The notes: generated from the sequence alone by a model not told the origin. A DNA stretch of 64,000 bases from Vandiemenella viatica (GCA_031002005.1 CM061921.1:141765283-141829282), one strand, 5' to 3'. Positions 21,451-33,492 are shown, counted from the stretch's first letter. Translations and numbers: made by a program.

Positions 21451-21878
21451 CTTTTATAATAACTATTGATGCTACAATGCCTTATTAGTTATAAGCGATT
21501 AAGGTGTTCCCAAATTAATTTCTATTGTCACGTCAAAATTAATTTTTTCCAGAAGAAGATTATGTTTCATATTGTTTGATATTATTAGAAATAAAAGCGA
21601 TTTTATACCATTTTTGTTATATTTTTGAACCTGTCACTACCGACCCCAAGCACTGTCACAACCGCACCTGGGGTGTGGTCGGTTGTGACATTTTTTCTTA
21701 TTTTTTTCTAATTTGTTGCTATGACTTAACCATTGTACTTAGGGACAAAACTTTAGTATTTATACGTAGGAAAATATATATTTTACTATAAAAATCACCT
21801 TTCTTCCCGGTAACTGGCATACTAAAAAAAATTATGAGTGATCAAATCAAAATTGTCACACCCGTACCCAGTCTACCC

Positions 21879-22779
21879 TACATAGGCCTATACCCAAATC
21901 GAAGATTAAATTTCCTAGTTCAGTGGTTTCCCAATGCCATATACTTGCTCATGCCGTTTCCAACACCATGTACAAGATGTGTTTCGCTCCTTCGTCCACT
22001 TCTTAGGAAAGCGTTGACATATACTGAGAAACTGTTGAAACTGGCAGCTTTGCAAGCAGAGTGTACCACGTGAAGGAGAGGCTGGAGCAGTTTAAATATA
22101 CTGTCCTGCACTCACCGCTTGGGAAATCATCTTGTCGTCGAGTATTCATTACTAAACATATGTTAGCTGAACAGTTATACAACTCCATATGTCACAATTC
22201 TTATCAAACCTTGATCCTGTGCGATGACGAAAAATACGGGTAAATTTAAAATGAAAATCTTGCTGAAAAGTAAGAATTTTTTGAAAAAATATGTGAATTA
22301 CTTTTTTGAAGTAGGAAAAATCCGCTGAACTCCGGGCGCCTGTTTCTCATTCTGTCATTTTATTCTAAATCATATATGGAAAGGATAGAAAACTCGATCA
22401 TACTACTAACAACATCTCAAAACTATCTGTCTTGTTGCGAGGTTTCGCCTATTAGAGATTATTGTATTTCCTTGATGAATGATGATTCAGGAATGGGACA
22501 GAGACAACGGCGCTTATTTAAATCCTAAAAATTAGTTACTGAACACGTTAAGTTTTGCCTGTTTGATGATATATATATGTAGAAAGATGTTGACTAATTC
22601 GTAACAGGTTTAATGCTCTGGGACCTAACTGTCATCTGAAAGTGGTTTGCACTGCTGATTTTCGGGATGAAAATGCATGGGCGGTCAACAGAAAGCCATT
22701 TACACTAACTGAAAATTTCCATGAACAGAGTCAGCAATCGTTCGTGGAAGGAACATGCTCTCTGCTTTCGTCAAGTAGC
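21879..22779. other. Nothing recognised
   Basis: Several short frames on both strands at 21834-22243 overlap each other. No family recognised. Confidence 0.45.
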
Positions 22780-23029
22780 TTTACATACTACATTTTTTTT
22801 TTTTTTTTACTTGTGGCTTTACGCTTCGTCGACATCGAGGTCATTAGAGGCGGGATGGGACTGGGGGCAAGGAACTGGAAGGAATTCGGCAATGGCCTTT
22901 TGTAGGAAGCATCCCGGCATTCACTTGGAGTGATTTAGGGAAACCATGGAAAACCCTAATCTGGATGCCCGGACGAGGATTCGAACCGCCGTCCTCCCGA
23001 ATGCGATGCGAGAGCGTTTACATACTACA
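22780..23029 (-). mobile_element. SINE-1, 5'-truncated, 13-bp target duplication
   Basis: TTTACATACTACA lies at 22780-22792 and 23017-23029. The insert begins with a T14 run (poly-A of a minus copy) and ends inside the tRNA-like head just after the anticodon-side region, so ~30 bp including the A box are missing. Truncation together with a perfect duplication shows direct insertion of a 5'-truncated copy by LINE machinery. Confidence 0.95.
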
Positions 23030-23324
23030 AATAATGTTCTTAGAAATGGCTTGGTCTGCACTTTGCTGGTGATGAGATATGGAACAAACGTATGCATTCG
23101 AAGATATGCGGCAGTGAAAGTTGTGTCATAAAAAATTTATCTATAGTTTGAATCTCCGGTCGAACACAGCTGTACTCAATCAAAGTGTCTCAATTCCGGA
23201 ACTGCCTATTCTCGAGGTAGTCATAATGGAATTCCATCTTGTCCAGTCACGTACAACAGCTCGTAATGATTTCCAACTATGATCGCTCATTCTGTCCTTG
23301 TCGTCATGATAAAATAAAAACATC

Positions 23325-23480
23325 GCACTGAGTTTGGTGAGAGAACGATAATATGCCAGGGGCCCAGGGTTCGATTCCCTGTCTGGAGATTCAGATTTCG
23401 GTTTTCCATGCCTTCCTGAAATCACTCCAGGTGAAAGGGAGGCTTCTATCAACACTCCTGTCTCGACTCTAATGAATACT
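23325..23480 (+). mobile_element. SINE-1-related copy with altered head
   Basis: The body TTCAGATTTCGGTTTTCCAT and GAAATCACTCCAGGTGAAAG matches SINE-1. The head ATATGCCAGGGGCCCAGGGT-TCGATTCCC differs from the common head apart from the B box. The end is CTCGACTCTAATGAATAC. It may be a subfamily with a different tRNA-like part. Confidence 0.6.
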
Positions 23481-23700
23481 GAACTCACATTTCCTGAAAT
23501 TTTCCTGGGGAAAAGCAATTCAGGATACTGAAATTATTCATTAGCTTCTAATTTTCACATGCTTTCAGATAGTGTCTAAGAATATTAAAAAAAAATCATA
23601 TATGATTCAAATAAAAATCAGGTATGTATACCTCTTTCTGTTAAATGATTCCCTGAATTAATTATACTAATGCTGAAATATCCGTACGCTTGAGATATGC

Positions 23701-23932
23701 ACCGAACATATTAGGGTGAACGGTTAAGTCCGGGCCTCGCATTTGGGATGACGCTGGTTCGAATCTCCATCCGGACGTTCTGATTTCGGCTTTCCGCTTT
23801 TTTCCAAAACACTACAGGCGAATGTCGGGATGGTTCTTTGATAAGGTCATGGCCGTTCGTTGCCCCTCATCATCTTCCGGCTATAACAACCCGGACATCG
23901 ACAACCGTAAAGCTAGAATAGAAAAAAAAAAG
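23701..23932 (+). mobile_element. SINE-1, full length, diverged
   Basis: ACCGAACATATTAGGGTGAACGG (decayed A box), CTGGTTCGAATCTCC (good B box), GGCGAATGTCGGGATGGTTC, GGACATCGACAACCGTAAAG and an A10 tail. Confidence 0.85.
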
Positions 23933-24669
23933 ATTATCTGAAGCTACAAATTTAGTTTCCAATTATTTAAAGCAAAAAGTCAATATAAAATAGCAATAAA
24001 TGCGATAGATAAACTTATATACAAAAAAAATCACACGTCAATAAAGAACTCTTTGGTTATATCATTTTTTTGGTTGCATTTCACTCATAGAATCAGAAAA
24101 ATAAAAATGTATTTATTTTAATGAAACTTATATTTGTCATTAAAAATTGAACAAATAATGTAGAAATCATGGTGAGAGTGTAAGATTATTGGTCACATTT
24201 ATGCAAAAACAGATTGTCCTTAAGTGGTTTTGAATTTTACAACTTAATCATTGAATATAATTACTCTCTTATTTTTAAATAATTTATTTTTTCTACTCAC
24301 TTCTAATACATCCAATTTAACATAACTTCTTTTTACTACAATACAACCACCAAAGGATTTTTTCTTCCATTCATTTCTATATCTTTACTCTTACTGCTAA
24401 CTCTAAAAACAACCAGAGAGTCTGCTCTTCGACATTGCAACTTACAATAACAATCTATGGTCCAACGATATACTATTACCACTAATTTTTCACAAATATC
24501 AATGTTCGGTATAAGATGTTTCCTTCTAAGAGATGTAGAGTGACTTGACTCCGCAATCAGAATAAGAAATTGGAGTGTAGGATCAGCTTTACGCAGCATG
24601 ATTCAACGCGAAACTCAACACCAGTGATAACGCAAAAGCTGCAATTGGATAGCAGGACGTAGCAATGTA
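23933..24669. other. AT-rich stretch, nothing recognised
   Basis: No repeat or gene seen. Confidence 0.5.
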
Positions 24670-25040
24670 GGGGAGCGTTCATAAACTACATGGCTCCGTC
24701 TAGGGGAGGGGGGGTTGGCTGGAAAGCTACGTGGGAGGGGAGGGTTTCCAAGCCAAGCCACGTAGCTTCTTATTCATATTATTTGTCACAGTTAAAATAA
24801 GGCACAGAACCCACTACAGCAGGTGAATATTTATTTCTGCCATTTAACCATCTCCGTATGTAATTTACGATAGTCTGACAATAGAAAACAGTACAAAATA
24901 TCTTCTGGAATCAATAGGGATAAACGCTACGTTATACGTGGAGGGGAGGGGGGTTAGAGGCATAAACCACGTCGGGCTACGTGGGAGGAGGGGGGTTCAC
25001 AGGAGGCCAAAATGGAGATACGTGGTTTATGGACGGTCCC
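24670..25040. mobile_element. G-rich MITE family B, copy 1
   Basis: The left end GGGGAGCGTTCATAAACTAC and the reversed right end GGGACCGTCCATAAACCACG form ~27-bp inverted repeats, with TA at both borders. Internal landmarks are AAGCTACGTGGGAGGGG, CAAGCCACGTAGCTTCTTAT, ATTTATTTCTGCC and GGCTACGTGGGAGGAGGGGGG. The same landmarks in the same order occur at 63710-63981, which lacks ~100 bp of the middle. Confidence 0.85.
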
Positions 25041-25402
25041 TAGTTTTTACAGGCGGTGTGAAGCGTTCAGTGCAGACTCATTTGCAAGGAGGCGCTAGTG
25101 TTTCGGGTTCTCAAAATTTCAGATTTTCTGATTGAATATTAGATCTCCGACGCTGAAATGGGTGATTTTAATTTTGCGTTGTCTCCTACTCAGTAGAGCA
25201 GTAAAACGAATACAATTTTCATCAAATATTGTGTTAGAAAATCAAAATATTTAAAGCGAATACATATATTTGCGGAACATTATAGCACAAGGCAAATATC
25301 ATTAATGTAACGTTATCTCTTAAATCTGCAGCGTATGAGATGGAAAACAAAAAAAGTACTCAGTGTGTGTTTTCGTTGTATACCTGATAATTCCGGCTAA
25401 CA

Positions 25403-26348
25403 TCTAATATTATAAATGCAAAGGTACTAAGACTCTCTGTATTTTCGTTTCGTTTTCATGGCTAAACGACTAATCCGATCATGATGAAATCTGACAGTGA
25501 AATACTGTGTATCATTTGGATGGTCACAGGATTTTTCGGGATAAATAAACCGAGCGTGGTGGGTGAACGGTTAACGTTCTGGCCTCTCATTCGGGAGGAC
25601 GCGGGTTCAAATCCCCGTCCGAGCATCCAGATTTGGGTTTTCCATGGTTTCCCCAAATAACTCCAGGCGAATGCTTCCTTCAAATAGGCCAATGCCGAAT
25701 TCCTTCCCGTTCCTTGTCCCCAGTCCCATCCCGCCTCTAATGACCTATGCCGTCGACGAGGTGTAAAGCAATAAGTAAAAAAAAGGGGGTAAATAACGCA
25801 TTTCTTCATCAATTTTTTTTTAAAAAAATAACCGAACGGTGATAGAGAGACTAATATCTATAATGTTGCATCAGCCACACAGGCTTTTTTCTCTCGCAGT
25901 TTGTGTGTGATCTGTTCGTAAATTTAACGTACAGATACAACTGATAACACTTAGAGAAAACGTGTTTTTCCCATGGGCTGTTATATGTATCTAGCTCACG
26001 GGTTTCCAATCGCCAAATAATAGCAAAATAAAAATCGTTGAGTACAAATCGATATTGTCATAATATGTCCCCAGAAGGTGACACAATTTTAAACTACAGA
26101 CAAAACTCTGCCGGAGGAACTGTTATAGGTAGTATGCCACAGTCAAACCCCTCCCCTTTTTAGTTTGTTGCTATTTTTGAACATGTTCCATTTTGATTCA
26201 CTTCATAATACAGGTTAAATGGTAGAATGGCATGGTGATGGCTTCCCAGTCATTTTTGGACACCTTTCGCATAACATACAGCTTTCTACACCCAATTTTA
26301 GCAATAAAATTTTAATTCCACGCTTACAATGTCACGGGTAACAGCTAG
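25403..26348 (+). mobile_element. Helitron-like element carrying a SINE
   Basis: The left border A|TCTAATATTATAAATGCAA and the right border CACGGGTAACAGCTAG|T fit the Helitron rule (5' TC, 3' CTAG, insertion between A and T, no target duplication). The border wording is common in insect repeats. A clear 3' hairpin before CTAG is not evident, and an RTE-derived origin is an alternative. No Rep/helicase coding is present, so it is non-autonomous. SINE-1 sits inside at 25549. Confidence 0.55.
25541..25796 (+). mobile_element. SINE-1 nested in Helitron-like element
   Basis: Full-length head (ACCGAGCGTGGTGGGTGAAC; B box GGGTTCAAATCC), body with a small deletion (GGCGAATGCTTCCTTCAAAT, missing CGGGATGGT) and an A8 tail at 25777-25784. 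TAAATAA before the head and after the tail is a probable short target duplication. Confidence 0.9.
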
Positions 26349-27084
26349 TTCGAAATATATAATAGTTACGTGAACCTACACATTGCTGTCAGGTAAATAG
26401 CTCACACTTGTTGTCTTCTACTACTCGCGCTTGCCAACCTCTAAAAAAAAAGAGATGTCTTGAGTGTGGTGTAATACGGATAACTTGCGGAGGATTTTGT
26501 TCTGTGAATGTTCTCAATTACCGTTCTCATTTACATGCTTCTGCAAGGCATTGCGCAACTTGTTTACCGCCTTTCTTTGTCCGAAGAAACAACAGCTGCA
26601 GCAAACGGTTCCCGGAAAATAATCTAAATGATTTTCCGTACTTCAGTCGAATTACAAACTTAACATGCCTTTCTTAAACCATTCTCTAGGGATAAAGTAG
26701 CACAGTCGTCCTCTTCGCAGCTTCAACTGATGAAATCTTTAGACGTTTTGGTTTCTTTCTGTTCTGTTGGTTCTCTGATGATGATTGACACGATCTAAGG
26801 AGGGCAGAAAACTGTTTGATTCCTGTTAGTGAAAAGCAAATGTATTAAAAGAGAAAACGATACACGAACGAAGGAAATCAAATACAATGGCAGTCGTTAT
26901 TCATTAAATACTTTTAATTTATTATAACTACAACTAAGAAAAATGGTCTAAAGAACGCAATAACAAAGAACTACCTGTTTTTTCAAGTATCGCAATAATC
27001 AAATTGAGCATCAGTTTAATTGTAAATAACTTCTCCAACCTACGAACGGCGTTAAACCATTTTTAAAGGAAAGAAAACAGTCAG
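26349..27084. other. Nothing recognised
   Basis: An 89-codon frame at 26408 shows no recognisable motif apart from scattered Cys. Confidence 0.45.
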
Positions 27085-27236
27085 TTCTTTATTATCACTC
27101 ATGGCTTTCTGACGATGGAATGAGAGTGGAAGCACATCATTCCACGCAATGTCCTATTATGTAAAGTAATGCGAGATTCGAACCTACGCCATCGCGAATT
27201 CTATGCCAGAGTTACCACTCACCCACCACGCTCGCT
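27085..27236 (-). mobile_element. SINE-1, head retained, body collapsed
   Basis: The minus-strand tRNA-like head is clear (GAGCGTGGTGGGTGAGTGG complement at 27215-27233; B box complement GATTCGAACC near 27176). The body is short and diverged. Confidence 0.7.
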
Positions 27237-27603
27237 AGTGATAAACCGTACTAAACCTGTTTCAAAGAAGAAAAATTAGGTATTCTACTTTTCTACACGA
27301 TTTAACAGGAATCGAACTTTACATTTTACGTGCCCTGTTAAAAGGGAGAAGTTTTTGGCAGGTATGGAGACTTTTGAATAAACCGGCTTGTTCCTGAGAT
27401 CGATGTTAAAAACAGCGTAAATTCACTTCAGTTCTAGTCATAGAGTTCCTACAGTGGCGTCCATATTAGTCTCATTGACACAAAAACTTAATCGGATGAC
27501 TAATGAGTCAATCTAATTAACAGTACAAGAATCGTAATGTGACAAGAAACAAAATCAAAACAATTTTCTCTAGTTGCAAGGCTTTTCTTCCTGTGCTCTC
27601 ATA

Positions 27604-28056
27604 ATACAGTTAGAATGTAAAAACGCTTACAGCATTATTACATTCCCTAAATGCCGAAATAATAGCAAGTTTCAATGAAACTACACTTTGCAGGATTATT
27701 TGAAACTGAGAGTAGTAAAACAGGTTTGGCCCTGATTTTCACAAGTTAAAGAAAAATGGATAAGATAAGAAGAGAGCTGGAAGCAATTCAGATTATAGTC
27801 AAGCAAATTACTGGAACTTTATACTGCTGTATACAGTTAGAATGTAAAAACGCTTACAGCATTATTACATTCCCTAAATGCCGAAATACTAGCAAGTTTC
27901 AATGAAACTACACTTTGCAGGATTATTTGAAACTGAGAGTAGTAAAACAGGTTTGGCCCTGATTTTCACAAGTTAAAGAAAAATGGATAAGATAAGAAGA
28001 GAGCTGGAAGCAATTCAGATTATAGTCAGCAAATTACTGGAACTTTATACTGCTGT
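27604..28056. repeat. 227-bp tandem duplication, nearly identical
   Basis: Unit 1 (27604-27830) and unit 2 (27831-28056) both start ATACAGTTAGAATGTAAAAA and end TTATACTGCTGT. I see one substitution (AATAATAGC versus AATACTAGC) and one deleted A (TCAAGC versus TCAGC). The unit matches no transposon family here. It is either a recent duplication or an assembly duplication. Confidence 0.95.
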
Positions 28057-29693
28057 AGACCCGTGAATATTTTCTGAGTTGGCACATGGAGAAAATCCCA
28101 CTAACGTATATCCCGAAACCAATTTCCATTTACTATTTGAGACTTTTTTTTTTCAACGACTTTTAATTAGATCAACAGTAACGTCAACGTACTTGTAATG
28201 GTTCGACTTTGCAAAAAAGCAGTGATAAAATATGAACTTCTCCCTCACTCGAAACACAGTTTTCAGATCATTTTGAATTATTAAACTGATATACTAAACA
28301 TTAATTTAGATTCATTTTATTTTGTTTATAACCTTTTTAAATACACTTGGAAACAGGAATATCATTAGTTATTAAAATTTTATTTGTTTTACTGATCAGG
28401 GAATAGTAGAAAAGAGGTGTTTCAGTGAAACGTTTCAAATATGAATTGTTCCTGTTTGTGTGGTAACAGTATTTTTTTTTTAATAACACTTTTAAAAGGC
28501 GGATGTGATAAAAACTCTATTTCTCACCTACACAGATTTTCGTCTGAATACAAGGCCTATAAGTGAGTGGCAGACAAGTGCTTTTCAGGCGGCTAACATG
28601 ATGCTTCGTAGTGTGGCAACAGTTGCTGACATACGATACGCACAGAAACACAAGACGATCTCCCGCCTACCGACATCACGTCATCAGCGCAGGCCACTCA
28701 TAGTTTATAGTAGTACTTCGTCCAAACTAGTTGCCACATTAAGTTTTATGGCCTATTATTATTCTTCCCTTGTGGCCTCTAAATTAACTACACTGTGTCA
28801 CGATGGGAACGGGGATGGAAAAAGTCTTTAAAAACCGGATAGAACCATGTCAATCCTAAATTATTGTTCTTAAATGAACGCTGTCTCCAATTTTCCTACC
28901 CTTCTTCCCCTACAAAAAAACATCAAAGACAATAAATACACTGGGAAAATTTTGGCCTTTTGATTATATTGTATGGATAAAATGAAACTTTGAAACAACA
29001 ATCAAATAAACTGTTTCCTACTTATTCCACGGGAGAATAATAATAACTAAACAAATAAACACTAAAGCTGGTATTGCCAACAAAATTTAGAAAATCAGTC
29101 GCTCATATTTTCTTTAAAAGTATAGAGTCTCTAAAACAAAATTGGCTATTTACTTCTTAGTAAATTGATTGGTTAAGGCGGTATTAATCAGTATTTTATA
29201 GCAGAAAACACTTTTGATTGGACAAAAGTTATTAGTGATACTTCCCTCTATGAAAGGGATGTATTTTCTTCTACTGATATGCTGCTTTCTACTCAAAAGC
29301 TAACTAAAAGGTTATTCAATCAGCGATATCGTTTGTTCCATATAACACTAGCTGTAGAATTAGTGTAACATGGCAACCTTTTACTTATTACTTCTTTTTA
29401 TCTGCAGAACCAAATTATTCGGTCAAATTTTGTAGCATTATAAAACACTGAAGCATGGTTTTACTTATTAGTAGAATCCTAGTAACGGATACATGATTAC
29501 ATAAATAAATGCTATGTGGTGCTTAGCTGTGATTAAATGAGGATACTGGTGTTAGGAGCAGTGAATACATGGAGGTAACTCGATACAATCATGTGTTTTT
29601 CTAAATATTACTAATTTCATTAATAGTTCGCATAAAGTGAGCCACATGAAGTAACAAAAACAGGATTACGGTTCATAACAATGAAGACAGGTC
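28057..29693. other. Nothing recognised
   Basis: A 108-codon frame at 28505-28831 gives no recognisable protein. The rest is AT-rich. Confidence 0.45.
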
Positions 29694-29903
29694 ACCGACC
29701 GTCGTGGATGAGCAGTAAAGCTCTTCCCTTGCAATCGGGAGGGCGCCGGTTCGAATCCACGTCCAGCCATCCAGATTTTTGCTTTCCATGGTTTCCCTAA
29801 ATCACTCCAGGCAAATACCGGAATGGTTCCTTCAAATATGCCATTACCGAATTCTTTTCCGTTCCTTGCCTCCACGTCGACGAGGCTTAAATTCATAAAA
29901 AAA
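29694..29903 (+). mobile_element. SINE-1, full length with tail deletion
   Basis: ACCGACCGTCGTGGATGAGC, B box CCGGTTCGAATCC, AAATCACTCCAGGCAAATAC, then TTCCTTGCCTCCACGTCGAC (the CCCAGTC..TAATGACC block is missing) and a short A7 tail. Confidence 0.88.
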
Positions 29904-31330
29904 GCACTTGAGATGCCACAACAATGTACCTGCTTCTTCCTTCCCATAATTTATGCTTCAGTGCAGAAAACATTTAGATTAGGATGGTAACTATTCCTGT
30001 AAACTGCGGATATATATAGATCACCTACAAAATAAGCTTACTGTAAACATAACAAGAGTAGCCTGATGATTTATGGCAGAGAACATTGTGCAAGGCCTTA
30101 CTTGTGCAGCTAGAGCTGCTTATCACATGCTGGAATGCAATACAGTAAAATACCCGTGACGATCACATATAGATTTTCAGCGATAGGGTCTACATATCTT
30201 TGATGACTTTATCGTTGTTTGCCCAGAATTAAAAGAAAATATCTCTGAGCTTTTCTCCTTTGCAGCTTTTACATCTTAAAAAAAATAATGATTAGTCCCA
30301 TTTCGCTTTTAATAGATTACAACTTTCCAGACAACAAATACTGTCTGTGGTTACTATGTATCAGTTTCGTAAACTGTCCACAAAATCGTGTTTCTTTGTC
30401 GTTACGTCATTCAATTCCTGCAACTAATCACAAGTGAGATAATACACTACTCGTAGTCTTTTGATTACATGAGAGATGAAAAAACAAAAAATAGGTTGTA
30501 CCAATACGTAGCTGGTCCATACAAAATGGCTATAAAAATCGCCTATCATTATTAATATTAGCATTCTGTCGTTTTAATTGTGGAGGCAGTGCAGGAGTTC
30601 AACTGCTGCGCAGCCAATGCTCTACTTTAAGAGACTGAATCAGTTGAAATGTTCACAACATAAGGTCATTTGGAGATCAGCGTTTTAACTCGGATTCATT
30701 GTCTTCAGTTAAAAGGTCGAATTACGATCTCTGTGAGTGGAACTTGAAAACAAGTCTCTTACTCATCTACAGACGAACGTTGTTCACTGGACTATATTGC
30801 ACTACTACATAAAAATATTCGCAAATGTATGCTCATTTCTATACCGGTATAGTGTTATAAATCTTGGGCTCCAGATTAGGATGACATGTTTAGAAAACCA
30901 CTCAAAGATGCTATGTGTGAGAGCACAACTTTTATATTTTATCATGGTTCTGTACAAAATTATTGAGTTGCTGGTATTTTGAATTAGAGACTAAATCATT
31001 ATTTGTTACATCAAAGAAGAATCATGCATAGCAAAGTAATAAATACGGTTATCTGATTGCGGACACTGTATTCTCGACACTTAAAAATTTGGAAATAGTT
31101 CCACACCTGAGATAGGAACACAATCAGTATCTTCGAATATGTAAATGTGATATCGGATTATCTTTGGCGTTACCGAATTCTATTGATCTGTTATTTCATA
31201 ATCGAAAGGAGGGAAAGATTATAAACTTTTAGTATGTTTCGTTTGCAGCACGATTAGTGTTATATGGAATTGACTTAGTAGTAAACCCAATAGTCAATAA
31301 GTTTGTTAAAAAATTAATATTTTTTTTTGT
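29904..31330. other. Nothing recognised
   Basis: AT-rich; short frames only. Confidence 0.45.
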
Positions 31331-31528
31331 AGCTACGGGAGTCAGGAATTGGAATAAATTATCAATAAATTGACGACTAATTTACCGAAAATGTTGAAAG
31401 AATTTAAAATATTTAAAATCCGTAGAGGGCAAAAGTAGATGGGCAGAAGAAAAGAGGAAAAAAGGTTTTGTATGAAAACTACCACCCTTTGGTGCCATCC
31501 ATTGCAATAAAATTAAATTAAATTAACC
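31331..31528 (+). mobile_element. LINE-A, 3' terminal fragment
   Basis: AGCTACGGGAGTCAGGAATTGGAAT (coding the decayed RDWN..LP tail) is followed by TTTACCGAAAATGTTGAAAG, GTAGAGGGCAAAAGTAG and the tail ATTGCAATAAAATTAAATT. Only the last ~200 bp inserted. Confidence 0.8.
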
Positions 31529-32139
31529 AAAGAGGCTAGTAATTTTTACGGCCGATTTTATTTCCTAAGAAATTAAAGATATTATCAAATATATGATAAT
31601 TTAAGGAATAAATACAGTGAAAATTAATGTCAAATAATGTGTGAGACAGAAGGGGTAAAAGTCCGACGTCTGTTGTCAACCTTTCTGCAAGTAAGCAATG
31701 AAGCTGTTGGAGAATAGGTAGAATGAAAATCTGTGAAAGGATATTAAATAGATCAAAACTTGTTTGATTTTATCAGAAACAATGCCATTTATTTCTTCAG
31801 TTGACTCTAACAGATAGCATAATCAAGTTTCAGATAATATGACTTATATACTTCGTTTTATTTAATTTCATATTAAATTAAAAAAGAAAAATTTAGACAA
31901 AATTAATAATTTTGATTACCTACGACAAATTGTTTTTTTGATGTTTCTAAAGATAATACCGGAAGAAAGACGGCATCTCTTTTGTTGCTGAAATTATTTT
32001 ATTTTCAGATTTGATCGTGAATACTTGACGAAGTCTAAACAACTTCTGACAAAACAGCCACTGAGGATGTTTCAGTTTTATTAACTTCAAAGAACATACG
32101 AAAATGATGGATACCTCAAAAAGCCAGGTTTATGAAGCT
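31529..32139. other. AT-rich stretch, nothing recognised
   Basis: No family seen. Confidence 0.5.
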
Positions 32140-32276
32140 GTTTGTATTAAGGAATTCGCCATGGAATGATTTCGGGAAATCCCAGAACAGTGAAATCTGG
32201 ATGGCCAAACTGAGATTTGAACCCGCGTCCTTCCGAATGTCAGGCACGTGGGTTGCCACTCACCCACCGGACTCGG
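32140..32276 (-). mobile_element. SINE-1 with large internal deletion
   Basis: The minus-strand head GTCCGGTGGGTGAGTGGC and B box complement TTTGAACCCGCG are present. The body jumps from GGAATTCGCCATGG straight to AATGATTTCGGGAAATCCC, losing the GGAAGCATCCCGGCATTCGCC block. Confidence 0.8.
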
Positions 32277-33492
32277 ATTTCTTTTTCTTTCTTTTTTGTT
32301 TCTTTATCACCTTACTTACTTAGTGTACTCGTATTTTTCGTTTTGGTACTACTTTCTCTGCATACGATAATACAATAGTGTGTAAAATATTTGTATCAAG
32401 ACTTGTACAAGTCCTTAAAATTTGTCATTCCTCCTGATTGCTTGAAATCTATCTGTGTAACCGAATATACATTCATGAAAACATTTAGATTTAGGTGGCC
32501 TGGTAGTGATTAAATTTCGAAATTTATCTTTTCACTTTATGCACAGAAGAGAGGAGTTTTTGAAAATATCTGCTAAGGACATTTGAATACTGAAGTTTTG
32601 ATGTTTCTCAACACTGGTTTAGTGCAAATTATGTATCATTTATTGGTTGTTCATTAACCTTTACGAACCACCGTAACATCTGGTTTTCATAAAATTTTAC
32701 GTTTGCCAAGTTTATTTCATTTTTAAAATTAAACATTCCTATATATTCATATCTTTGGTCAGTTTAAAGTTCTAGTCTACAATTTATTATTTTAGTATAT
32801 TTTTCTCATTTATTGCAGACGAGAACTCATCGAGGAAGTTGCAGGAGCATTTATTGACATTCATCCGAAATGAATACAAAAGGGTCACGTGGGAGTCGAT
32901 GGAAACTTCTTGTTTATCCCACTGTCTCTGTTTTTCGATCCGAGAAAGAAAGCAGATGAAACAAAAACGTTTACAACTCTCATGATATGGATGAAACAGA
33001 TGATAAAAAATTATAGTTTCTAGTTATTACAATATTTGTAAGTCTGTGGAATGTATTACATCCTGGAGGATTCTTATTCGATTCCTGGCACCATCATCCA
33101 GATATTTCTTTATTGCTGTCTCCCAAAACCGCTCCAGTAGTGAAGAGATGGTTCCGACTTCACTTCCGATATCATCCCGACTGTCTAAATGCCATGAAGC
33201 TTTAACTACTTAAAAAGACAAAGAAAAACACAAAAAAACTATGTGAAGGAGGGGAATTATTTTTGCTTTCCCACTTTCGACTTTAAAAAGATTTTAACTT
33301 TTTATACCATTCTTAAACGATGGTAAGGAATGAGCATAATATGAGCTCGTTAGTTATTTTTTCATATTTTTTTAAATTTTTGTAAGAAATGAGCTTAATA
33401 TGCACTAGTTATATTTACTTATTTTCACCCAATAGTCTTTGCGTCGGCTTCCAGATCACAAAAACGGGTATTAAAAAATTGCGTTTTTGGTA
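32277..33492. other. Nothing firm; weak SINE-like patch
   Basis: CATCCAGATATTTCTTTATT..CCCAAAACCGCTCCAGTAG..GATGGTTCCGACTTC (33090-33165) vaguely follows the SINE-1 body order, but is too diverged to call. Confidence 0.35.

Larger units (their letters stand above)
20317..21878 (+). mobile_element. Pogo-like DNA transposon, internally deleted, carrying a SINE
   Basis: The ends GGGTAGACTGGGTACGGTTG.. (20317-20341) and ..ACCCGTACCCAGTCTACCC (21854-21878) are 25-bp inverted repeats with one mismatch. The right flank is TA and the left TT, consistent with a decayed TA duplication. GTTGTGACA / TGTCACAAC words recur inside (20671, 20694, 21655, 21684) and look like subterminal transposase-binding repeats. 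Without the SINE (20746-20983) and its duplicated 11 bp, the element is about 1.31 kb, too short for a full transposase gene. It encodes a DDE remnant (next entries). Confidence 0.88.

Noticed and set aside
25462..25812. 116-codon minus-strand frame and similar 60-90 codon frames in SINE-1 copies (e.g. 20731, 22642, 29666)
   Set aside because: These are recurrent readings of the SINE-1 body (GWGARNWKEFG.. and MENPNLDARTGIRTAVLPNA), which is a non-coding RNA-derived repeat.
27604..28056. CRISPR-like or satellite array
   Set aside because: Only two long units without spacers; this is a simple tandem duplication.
28505..28831. 108-codon plus-strand frame as a gene
   Set aside because: No start context, splice or motif support, and no recognisable domain.
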